Source: Acidobacteriota bacterium (GTDB lineage: Bacteria > Acidobacteriota > UBA890 > WLXD01). From it: DNA of 9,355 nucleotides. The notes beneath the pieces are model-generated. The model did no database searches and was not told where the DNA came from. It saw only the letters and a program-made list of their open reading frames with translations. The number at the start of each line of letters is the position of its first letter. Within the stretch, counting starts at the first letter, position 1. The stretch spans positions 1 to 9,355 of the forward strand of contig JACZXM010000076.1 of the NCBI GenBank assembly GCA_022571615.1, read 5' to 3'. Below, piece by piece: positions 1 through 5,654 of the stretch. The position numbers were made by a program, and so were the translations under genes.

Positions 1-2
1 CA

Positions 3-452
3 CGCCGTGGATTGTTCCCGTTGCTTGGAGCCGCCGACACGGCGTACACACTCGTGCACGTGTCCGACGCGGTCGATGCCCTCATCACCGTCGCCGAGGC
101 CGGAGTAGCCGGTGACTCCGGTGTGCAGGGGGAGACCTTCTTCATCGGCCACCCGGAGATCGTTCGCAGCGCCGATTTCCCCAGCGTGCTGGGCGCTATT
201 TTCGATCGCCGAGTGCGGTCGCTGCGCGTGCCACGTTCGTTGTTGTGGGCACTGGCGGAGATCGGAGAGCTGGCCGGCAAGCTCGGCCGACCAGCTCTGG
301 TGAATCGTTCCCGCTATCGCGAGCTCACGGCCCCGGGGTTCGTGTGCGACGTCTCCAAGATCCAGCGGCACGTGGGTCACACGGCACGGCTTGATCTACG
401 TCGAGGGTTCGCCGCCACGGCGGACTGGTACCGGGCTCGCGGAATGCTGTAG
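3..452 (+). CDS. NAD(P)-dependent epimerase/dehydratase-type protein, C-terminal part (5' end outside window)
   Basis: The reading frame is open from the first bases of the window and ends at TAG 450-452, giving about 149 residues with no true start visible; the TTG at 12 is internal. The segment YTLVHVSDAVDAL (about residues 14-26 of the visible part) matches the C-terminal region of extended short-chain dehydrogenases, where a V-H-V-x-D-x-x-x-A-L element follows the substrate-binding loop. The later GETFFIGHPEIV stretch also fits the nucleotide-sugar epimerase / 3-beta-HSD-like group. The Rossmann glycine motif and the catalytic Ser-Tyr-Lys residues lie upstream of the window, so neither substrate nor catalytic competence can be judged. 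The gene converges on gltX, and copy 1 of the hairpin repeat starts 28 nt after its stop. The family call is fairly sure; the exact reaction is unknown. Confidence 0.75.
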   Translation, partial: RRGLFPLLGAADTAYTLVHVSDAVDALITVAEAGVAGDSGVQGETFFIGHPEIVRSADFPSVLGAIFDRRVRSLRVPRSLLWALAEIGELAGKLGRPALVNRSRYRELTAPGFVCDVSKIQRHVGHTARLDLRRGFAATADWYRARGML

Positions 453-467
453 CCGGCCCTTCGGATG

Positions 468-589
468 AAGCGGAGGGGACGCAGCAGGGGATGAGATCGA
501 GCACGTCCTGGCGCTGTGGCCGGCCTCTGGAGCCGACTTGGCGGTAGGAGGCCAGCAGAACGGACGTGCCCGACCTCATCCCCTTCTGC
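468..589 (+). repeat. Dispersed hairpin repeat, copy 1 (13-nt leader plus 109-nt core 481-589)
   Basis: The core begins GCAGCAGG and ends TTCTGC. Arms 481-508 and 562-589 are inverted repeats pairing at 25 of 28 positions. The 53-nt region between them (509-561) contains the conserved motif GGAGGCCAGCAGAA at 547-560. The leader AAGCGGAGGGGAC (468-480) is shared with copy 2, with one difference. The repeat lies between the epimerase stop (452) and the gltX stop (610), so it is in the shared 3' region of two convergent genes. It is not followed by a T-run, so it does not look like a classical intrinsic terminator. Its nature (REP/ERIC-like mobile repeat, structured 3' UTR element or other) is unknown. 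Confidence 0.85.
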
Positions 590-609
590 GCCAACGGTTC
601 TAGTTATAG

Positions 610-2106
610 TTAGCCTGCCTTCGTGGCTTCCTGCTCCTTGCGCTTTGCCTTGGCGTTCTCGAGCTTGCGCAGATACCGGATCATGCGATCGAGCCGCACC
701 CGGGACTTGTCACGGTCCATCAGATCGAGCACCTCGAAGATTCCTGGCGAGACTCGCTTGCCGGTGACCGCGACGCGAGTGACGTGGATCAAATCGGCGG
801 CGTCGCGGTCCATGCCCGCGGCCACCTCTCGCAGCGTTGCCTCGAGCTCTTCCTGGTTCCACGGATCGACCTGAAGCAGGGCTTCGCGGAACGCCTCGAC
901 CAACCCGAGCAGGTCCTTGTTGCCGATGTGCTCGCGCACGCCGGCCGGCTCGTAGGCAAAGGCCTCGGTCAGAAACGGCGCGATGTTGTCGGACAGCTCG
1001 TTGAGGGTGTGCGAGCGCGACTGCCACAGCTCGATGAGCGCGAAGAAGTAGTCGCGCCGCTCCATGTCGAGCTCCTCCTCCCAGCAGCCACGAATCTGGA
1101 GCGAGTCACGCACCGACAGCCGCAGCTCACCGGCGGGGACCTTGGAGATGTACTCGCCATTGAGCCAGGACAGCTTGTCGAAGTCGAACTTGGGGTTGGC
1201 CTTGTTGACTTTCTCGAGACTGAACTCGCGGATTAGATCGGGAACGGTGAAAACCTCGCGGTCATCGCCGGGGTTCCAACCCAGCAGCGCCAGGTAATTG
1301 ACCACCGCACCGGGCAGGTACCCCTTGGTGCGGAAGGTGTTGACCGAGGTCGCTCCGTGCCGCTTGGAGAGCCGCTTGCCGTCCTCGCCGAGAATGAGCG
1401 GCAGGTGGGCGAAGGCCGGAACGTTGGCATCGAGGGCCTGGTACACGAGGACCTGTTTGGGCGTGTTGGACAGGTGGTCGGAGCCGCGGATCACGTGCGT
1501 GATGCCCATCTCGATGTCGTCGACGACATTGGAAAGGTGGTAAGTCGGGCTGTCGTCCGAGCGCATCAGCACGAAGTCCTCGAGCACCGCGCACTCGAAG
1601 GTGACTTCGCCCTGCACTAGGTCGTCGATCGTGACGGTGCCTTCGTCAGGGACCTTGAAGCGCACCGTATGTGGCTCGTCGGCATCGAGCTTGGCACGCA
1701 CCTCGTCTGCCGACAGGTTGCGGTCCTCGCCGCGATAGACCCAGTTCTCGTCCGTTTCCTGGGCCTGGCGGCGTGTCTCCTCGAGCTCCTCCTGCGACGC
1801 GAAGCAGTAGTACGCGTGGCCCGAGTTCATCAGCAGTGATACGTAGTCCCGGTAAAGATCGAGCCGCTCACGCTGGTGCAACGGGCCCTCGTCCCAATCC
1901 AGGCCGAGCCAGCTGAGCGATTCCAGGATGCTGTCCAGATGCTCCTCGCTCGAGCGCTGCTCGTCGGTGTCCTCGATGCGGAGGATAAAGGTGCCCTCGT
2001 GGTGCCGGGCATAGAGCCAGTTGAACAGGGCCGTGCGCGCGCCCCCGAGATGAAGCTCGCCGGTGGGGCTGGGGGCAAAGCGTACGCGTACTTCCTTCTC
2101 GGACAT
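610..2106 (-). CDS. gltX: Glutamyl-tRNA synthetase (GluRS)
   Basis: This class I aminoacyl-tRNA synthetase activates glutamate with ATP and charges tRNA-Glu in the cytoplasm. The 498-residue product has the usual family length. The HIGH-type signature is seen as PSPTGELHLGGARTALFNW (H19-L-G-G), the KMSKS-type loop as KRLSK (244-248), and the core element RIEDTDEQR lies at 43-51. The C-terminal anticodon-binding helical part runs from about residue 330 and ends in a basic tail (KAKRKEQEATKAG). The C-x-C...C-type zinc site found in some GluRS is absent: only one Cys (101) remains in that subdomain, as happens in zinc-free family members. ATG at 2106 is preceded by GAGAGGA with a 6-nt spacer, which supports this start. 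Whether it also charges tRNA-Gln (non-discriminating) cannot be told from sequence alone. It is transcribed on its own, convergent with the epimerase gene. Confidence 0.97.
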   Translation of the reverse strand: MSEKEVRVRFAPSPTGELHLGGARTALFNWLYARHHEGTFILRIEDTDEQRSSEEHLDSILESLSWLGLDWDEGPLHQRERLDLYRDYVSLLMNSGHAYYCFASQEELEETRRQAQETDENWVYRGEDRNLSADEVRAKLDADEPHTVRFKVPDEGTVTIDDLVQGEVTFECAVLEDFVLMRSDDSPTYHLSNVVDDIEMGITHVIRGSDHLSNTPKQVLVYQALDANVPAFAHLPLILGEDGKRLSKRHGATSVNTFRTKGYLPGAVVNYLALLGWNPGDDREVFTVPDLIREFSLEKVNKANPKFDFDKLSWLNGEYISKVPAGELRLSVRDSLQIRGCWEEELDMERRDYFFALIELWQSRSHTLNELSDNIAPFLTEAFAYEPAGVREHIGNKDLLGLVEAFREALLQVDPWNQEELEATLREVAAGMDRDAADLIHVTRVAVTGKRVSPGIFEVLDLMDRDKSRVRLDRMIRYLRKLENAKAKRKEQEATKAG

Positions 2107-2112
2107 GAAAAT

Positions 2113-2119
2113 TCCTCTC
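2113..2119 (-). promoter_or_regulatory. Ribosome binding site of gltX
   Basis: On the minus strand GAGAGGA precedes the ATG at 2106 with a 6-nt spacer. This is a good Shine-Dalgarno match and supports the chosen gltX start. Confidence 0.75.
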
Positions 2120-2255
2120 GGTGCTGGTGTCGCGGCGGCAGAGTTGCTTCGCGGTGGCTCGGCGGGGCGAACTCAACTCCCGAAAAGACATGGCCCTCGC
2201 CGGCCGGTGAACTTGCCCATGGTATCGAATCGACCGCCGTGCCGCTAGCAGGACG

Positions 2256-2304
2256 AAGCGGAGGGTAGTGGGTCAGTTTGACTGACCCACTACCAAGCGG
2301 AGGG
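2256..2304. repeat. Perfect 14-bp palindrome (3-nt loop) between 10-bp direct repeats
   Basis: Arms 2264-2277 (GGTAGTGGGTCAGT) and 2281-2294 are exact reverse complements separated by TTG. The unit is bracketed by direct repeats AAGCGGAGGG at 2256-2265 and 2295-2304, overlapping the arm edge by two bases. The same 10-mer opens the leader of hairpin repeat copy 1 (468-477). A palindrome between direct repeats looks like a collapsed insertion: two terminal inverted repeats with almost nothing between them and a duplicated target. It could equally be an operator or a transcript hairpin upstream of gltX. No transposase is present. Confidence 0.75.
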
Positions 2305-2393
2305 AACGCAGCAGGAGATGAGGTCGAGCACGTCCTGGCGCTTGACGGTAGGAGGCCAGCAGAACGGACGTGCTCGACCTCATCCCCTGCTGC
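2295..2393 (+). repeat. Dispersed hairpin repeat, copy 2 (leader 2295-2307 plus 86-nt core 2308-2393)
   Basis: The core starts GCAGCAGG and ends CCTGCTGC. Arms 2308-2335 and 2366-2393 pair at 27 of 28 positions, the best stem of the three copies. The leader and stem are nearly identical to copy 1. The loop lacks 23 nt relative to copies 1 and 3, and what remains (2342-2364) matches the last 23 loop bases of copy 1 at 22 of 23 positions. The conserved motif GGAGGCCAGCAGAA is at 2351-2364. Unlike copies 1 and 3, this copy does not follow a stop codon on its own strand; it sits about 145 nt upstream of the plus-strand gene at 2538. Confidence 0.85.
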
Positions 2394-2435
2394 TGCCACT
2401 GCCGGTGTCTTTTCGGTCCTGCAACGATTCGGCCA

Positions 2436-2468
2436 ACGGCCCGCAAGCCCGGATAGCTTGCGGACCGT
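2436..2468. repeat. Inverted repeat / hairpin upstream of the unknown secreted gene
   Basis: CCGCAAGC (2441-2448) and GCTTGCGG (2456-2463) form a perfect 8-bp stem with a 7-nt loop. After one mismatch the pairing continues with ACGG/CCGT, for 12 of 13 pairs in all. It lies about 70 nt before the ATG at 2538 and just upstream of a TATAGT hexamer (2473-2478). There is no T-run on either side, so a terminator is unlikely. It could be an operator for a dimeric regulator or a leader hairpin. Confidence 0.55.
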
Positions 2469-2537
2469 CTCTTATAGTAGTAGGCGCTGCTCACCAGAGC
2501 ACCAATCTCTCTTCCGCAAGAGCGTTGAATCGAGAAT

Positions 2538-3359
2538 ATGAGATCGATAATGAGGGGCTGTGATTCAAAGTCGCCTGCATCATCGTACATCCGATACGTG
2601 ACGTTGACTGCGGTATTGGTCGGCTGTCTCTCAAGCGTCGCGCTTGGTCAGAAGCCCCTCCCGCGCAGCATTGATTACCCCGGGGGATTGTTCATCTGGC
2701 GCGCTGCGACGGAGGTGATTAGCCACGATGGAGTGTGGCTGACGGACAAGTTCCCCTTCTTGCCAGCGTCATTCAGGGAAGAGATTGATCGCGGCATCCG
2801 CGCCCGTAAGACGCACACGGGCGCCGTACCAGACTGCATGTTCTTAGCGAGCTTGGGCATGGACTACGCCAGCCGCGTCGTCCTCGAACCGCGGTCGTTT
2901 CGACAGGTCGTCCGCATCGCGGAGGCGGTGTTCGCGGGCACGGTCGTTTCGTCGGAATCAGGTTGGGGGTTGGGCAACCCTGGGGTCATACTCGGGATTC
3001 AGGTGTCGGCCTGGCTCAAGACTGGTGATGGCTATCGAGCCGACGACAAGGTCTACGTGTTCTACCCGGGGGCGGCCATCAAGCTGGGGCCCCTTGAAAT
3101 CTGCGCTGGCGGGCGGTACATGCCCCCGCCACCGCGGCCAGGCGACTCGGTGCTTGTCTTGCCCCAGTCTCCACCGGAGATTTCCCGAGATCCGATCATT
3201 CTCATGTTGATCGATCGAGCTGTCGAAATCGTCTTCGACAGAGGCGGCCGCATCACGTCGTCAGACGCCATGTTGAGTCTGCCGGATCTTGAAGGTATGC
3301 AACGACTGCCACAGGTGGTGCGCCACGCGCAATCTGTCCTCAGGAAAGCGGAGCGATAA
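2538..3359 (+). CDS. Secreted protein of unknown function
   Basis: I do not recognise the family. The 273-residue product has a basic N-terminal region, a hydrophobic stretch at about residues 20-36 (VTLTAVLVGCLSSVALG), then Q38 and a polar mature part, so it is exported. Cleavage could follow ALG at 35-37, or LVGC at 27-30 could act as a lipobox. Residues about 129-208 alternate in a beta-like pattern (VFAGTVVS, GIQVSAWLK, KVYVFY, GDSVLVL), faintly like the secreted OB-fold domains of the netrin/TIMP kind; that is only an impression. C100 and C189 could form a disulfide. A proline-rich run (MPPPPRPG) is at 195-202. The start is uncertain: ATG 2538 lacks a good ribosome site, while ATG 2550 (Met5) has a weak GAG seven bases upstream. 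Codon use looks less GC-biased than in its neighbours. Repeat copies 2 and 3 lie on either side of it in opposite orientation. Confidence 0.7.
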   Translation: MRSIMRGCDSKSPASSYIRYVTLTAVLVGCLSSVALGQKPLPRSIDYPGGLFIWRAATEVISHDGVWLTDKFPFLPASFREEIDRGIRARKTHTGAVPDCMFLASLGMDYASRVVLEPRSFRQVVRIAEAVFAGTVVSSESGWGLGNPGVILGIQVSAWLKTGDGYRADDKVYVFYPGAAIKLGPLEICAGGRYMPPPPRPGDSVLVLPQSPPEISRDPIILMLIDRAVEIVFDRGGRITSSDAMLSLPDLEGMQRLPQVVRHAQSVLRKAER

Positions 3360-3433
3360 ACCGCGCATTCTAGTTCTTGTCACTTGGAACGGCGCCGGTC
3401 CCCTTCCCCCGACCAAGCTGTGGTGGTGCCGGC

Positions 3434-3542
3434 GCAGCAGGAGGGGTCCTGGCGCATGGCCTTTCTGCTGGTCTCCGATCGTCAAGAGCTCTGGACAAGC
3501 CGGCCACAGTGCCAGGCCTTGCGCCAGGATCCCACCTGCTGC
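3434..3542 (-). repeat. Dispersed hairpin repeat, copy 3 (109-nt core, reverse orientation, divergent stem)
   Basis: Read on the minus strand it starts GCAGCAGG and ends CCTGCTGC, is exactly 109 nt like copy 1, and aligns with it without gaps (73 of 109 identical by hand count). Arms 3515-3542 and 3434-3461 pair at 25 of 28 positions. The conserved loop motif GGAGACCAGCAGAA is at 3463-3476, and TGTGGCCGGC at the start of the loop is identical to copy 1. The middle of the stem differs from copies 1 and 2 but remains paired through double changes. The copy starts 18 nt after the stop of the isomerase gene, in the same orientation. It lacks the AAGCGGAGGG leader. Confidence 0.8.
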
Positions 3543-3560
3543 TCCAACGACCAGAGCCGG

Positions 3561-4238
3561 CTAAGAATCTTCTTCGCGCCCGGGTGTGCGCGTCCGGTCC
3601 GCGCTGCGCGGCCGCTCGAGGATCTCACCGAGATCGCGGAGCGGATCGCTGATCTGTCGCCTCAAGCGCGCGGCCAGATGCACTAACCGGTCGTGTCCCC
3701 AGAACAGCTCTTCGCCGAGTTGGAAGGTCGGCACCCCGAATACCCCCGCGCGCAGGGCCAGCTCGGTCGAGTCGCGGAGCCGCTCCTTGATGGCCGGCTG
3801 GCGGATTTTCTCCCCCAGGCCGGTCGGATCCATGCCGATGTCACTCACGCAGGCCGCCAGGACCCGCACGTCCGTCAGATCGCGGCCTTCACCCCAGCAG
3901 GCAGTCGCAAGGCGGACCACCAGTTGCAGACATTCGGGTCGATCCAGGAACAAACAAGCCGTTCGCAACGCCTCGAGCGAACGAAATGGGTGTTCCGGAG
4001 GACCCACCAACGGTACGCCCAGCAGCTCTGCCGCCCGGCGGATGTCGGCGAAGGTATAGCGGCGCTTGATGCCGACCTCGATGGGGCCGATGAGTCCCGT
4101 GGCGTCCAGTAGTGCTGCGTACACGACAGGGTGCGGCTGCCAGCGCACGCCATGCTTCGTGGCGAACGATTCGAGCTGAACCAGCGCGAGGTAGGTGTAC
4201 GGAGACACGAAGTCGAAGTAGACGCTGACCGATCTCAA
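3561..4238 (-). CDS. 2-hydroxychromene-2-carboxylate isomerase / kappa-class GST-like protein (DsbA fold)
   Basis: The 225-residue product matches the HCCA-isomerase/GST-kappa branch of the thioredoxin fold. It opens with a beta strand and the glutathione-site motif FDFVSPYTYLA (8-18), with Ser12 where Trx/DsbA proteins have a CxxC. It continues with RRYTFADIRRAAELLGVP (59-76) and WGEGRDLTDVRVL (115-127). GVFGVPTF (165-172) carries the cis-proline (P170), and ELFWGHDRL (177-185) is typical of the family. Known members isomerise 2-hydroxychromene-2-carboxylate in naphthalene breakdown with glutathione; no other aromatic-degradation gene is here, so the substrate is open. The only credible start is TTG at 4238, because no in-frame ATG or GTG occurs between the upstream stop and the conserved N-terminus, and its ribosome site is weak. 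The roughly 28-residue Arg/Asp-rich tail extends past the last family motif. It lies 75 nt downstream of the phosphoesterase on the same strand. Confidence 0.88.
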   Translation of the reverse strand: MRSVSVYFDFVSPYTYLALVQLESFATKHGVRWQPHPVVYAALLDATGLIGPIEVGIKRRYTFADIRRAAELLGVPLVGPPEHPFRSLEALRTACLFLDRPECLQLVVRLATACWGEGRDLTDVRVLAACVSDIGMDPTGLGEKIRQPAIKERLRDSTELALRAGVFGVPTFQLGEELFWGHDRLVHLAARLRRQISDPLRDLGEILERPRSADRTRTPGREEDS

Positions 4239-4313
4239 GACTTTTTCACTGGCAGGCTGTGGTGGACGTGGGATGCGTCTAGCTTAGCTGCTGCGTTCTG
4301 TCGCGCGCCGGCT

Positions 4314-5654
4314 TCAGCGCAGGTCGCGGGCGCGGAGCTCGCGGCTCCAGCGCTCGACCCCATCCTTGTCGATCACGGTTACGGTCAGTACGCGATCGGT
4401 GCGGGGGCCTTCGATGTGCAGGAGAGCGAAGTTGCGATTCTGTACCAGCGTGCCGTCGACTCGCAGCGTGTTGGGTTCCAGCTCGCCCTGGAACGGCCCG
4501 GCGGTCAACGGCGAGATCGTGAACTCGTATAACGGATAGGAGCCGCGGCGATCGAGTCGCGACATCTCCGTGCGATGGCGGTCGCCGGTGAGGAAGATCA
4601 CGCCCGGGATGTCCTCTTGTTGTAGCAGCCGCAGGATTCGATCTCGCTCCTGCGGGAAACTCGCATAGGTCTCGAAGCCGTCGTACGGGTTGAGGAACTG
4701 GCCCCCCATGGCGACGAACTTGAACGGAGCACGGCTGGCGGCAAGGGTGTCGATGAGCCACTGCAGCTGCCGCTCGCCGAGGATCGTGCGCTTTCCGGTG
4801 ATGCGATCGTTGGGACTGCGGTTGGTCCGGTTGTCAAGCAGCACGAACAACGCGTCGGCCCATTCGAACGTCGTGGCGATGCCGGGCAAGCCGGGAATGC
4901 CGTGCGAGGGGTTGGGCCAGAACAGCTCGAAAGCTTCACGGGTCAAGCCCTTGGCCCAGTATGCGCGGTCGCTGTTGTTGGGGCCGTAGTCGTGATCGTC
5001 CCAGATGGCGTAGTGATGCGTCGAGGCCAGCAGGGGCTGTAGCCCGGGGTAGGAGCGCGTGTGGGTGTAGCGGTGCAGGATACCGGAACGCGAGTGCCAG
5101 TCCACCTCGCGGAGGTAGGTGTTGTCGCCGAGCCAGAGCATGGCTTCCGGGGCTCGGGCCGTGAGGTGATCGAGGATCTGGAACTCCGCACCGTAGGGGG
5201 GTGGAGGCCGATCATAGGCCGGCTCGTTGACGTAAAAGCAGCTCGCCACGGCGATGGTGGCGGCTGGCGGATCGGTGCGCCACTGCCATAGCGTCTGGGT
5301 CTGAAACCGGGTCGGGTAAGGGAGCTGCACGGGGCTGCCGTCGATGAGCACCTCATACTCGTAGCGCGTGCCCGGCTCTAGCAGCTCGGCAGTGAGCGTG
5401 GCGGTGAAGGCGCGCTGCCGATCCGTGTCCACCGGTTCCGTGACCTGCCGCCGGTCGGGGTCCCCCGAGCTCCAGTACGCGATCTGCACCCGCGCCGCAC
5501 TCGTGGTCTGCACCCAAAGCGCCACTTCTCGCATCTGCGAGTATCCGAGCATCGGGCCTGCCCGCAGCAGGCCACCCTGGGCGCCCGGGGCGGCGACGCC
5601 GGCCAAGATCGTGCCGGCGACAAGACCGGCGACCAACAACAGGGTGCGTTTCAT
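4314..5654 (-). CDS. Exported PhoD-like metallophosphoesterase (alkaline phosphatase D family)
   Basis: PhoD-type enzymes hydrolyse phosphate mono- and diesters outside the cytoplasm using a bimetal centre. The 446-residue product begins with a Sec-type signal peptide (MKRTLLLVAGLVAGTILAGV..., cleavage near residue 26) and has no twin arginine, although many PhoD proteins use Tat. An N-terminal beta domain (about 30-120, PhoD_N/fibronectin-like) precedes the catalytic domain. Metal motifs seen are VASCF (136-140), WLGDNTY (174-180), WDDHDYGPNN (218-227) and FLTGDRH (354-360). ATG at 5654 overlaps the TGA of the upstream peptidase as ATGA and has GAAAGGA with an 8-nt spacer, so translation is probably coupled. 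A longer frame starting at 5798 would run deep inside the peptidase gene and is rejected. Family confidence is high; substrate unknown. Confidence 0.93.
   Translation of the reverse strand: MKRTLLLVAGLVAGTILAGVAAPGAQGGLLRAGPMLGYSQMREVALWVQTTSAARVQIAYWSSGDPDRRQVTEPVDTDRQRAFTATLTAELLEPGTRYEYEVLIDGSPVQLPYPTRFQTQTLWQWRTDPPAATIAVASCFYVNEPAYDRPPPPYGAEFQILDHLTARAPEAMLWLGDNTYLREVDWHSRSGILHRYTHTRSYPGLQPLLASTHHYAIWDDHDYGPNNSDRAYWAKGLTREAFELFWPNPSHGIPGLPGIATTFEWADALFVLLDNRTNRSPNDRITGKRTILGERQLQWLIDTLAASRAPFKFVAMGGQFLNPYDGFETYASFPQERDRILRLLQQEDIPGVIFLTGDRHRTEMSRLDRRGSYPLYEFTISPLTAGPFQGELEPNTLRVDGTLVQNRNFALLHIEGPRTDRVLTVTVIDKDGVERWSRELRARDLR

Larger units (their letters stand above)
2107..2537. other. 431-nt intergenic region between divergent gltX and the unknown secreted gene
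   Basis: No convincing gene is visible here. It should hold the gltX leader and promoter on the minus strand (2107 to about 2260), then a perfect palindrome bounded by direct repeats (2256-2304), copy 2 of the hairpin repeat (2308-2393), and an independent hairpin (2436-2468) in the probable leader or promoter of the plus-strand gene. A TATAGT hexamer at 2473-2478 lies just after that hairpin and could be a -10 box, but no matching -35 box is seen at 17 nt. No tRNA or riboswitch was recognised. Confidence 0.6.

Noticed and set aside
481..589. Hairpin copy 1 as an intrinsic terminator for the epimerase or gltX
   Set aside because: The stem is far longer than usual, the loop is large, and there is no T-run on either side.
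325..594. Minus-strand frame with a peptide (VLLASYRQ) also found in a frame at 2273-2590
   Set aside because: The shared peptide is only the translation of the hairpin repeat copies in the same frame; outside the repeat the two products do not resemble each other.
2120..2260. Possible tRNA (GTTCG- and TCGAATC-like motifs near gltX)
   Set aside because: No acceptor, anticodon or T-arm stem could be formed around these motifs on either strand.
481..3542. Three spaced repeats as a degenerate CRISPR array
   Set aside because: The units are 86-109 nt, lie more than 1 kb apart with genes between them, and one is inverted.
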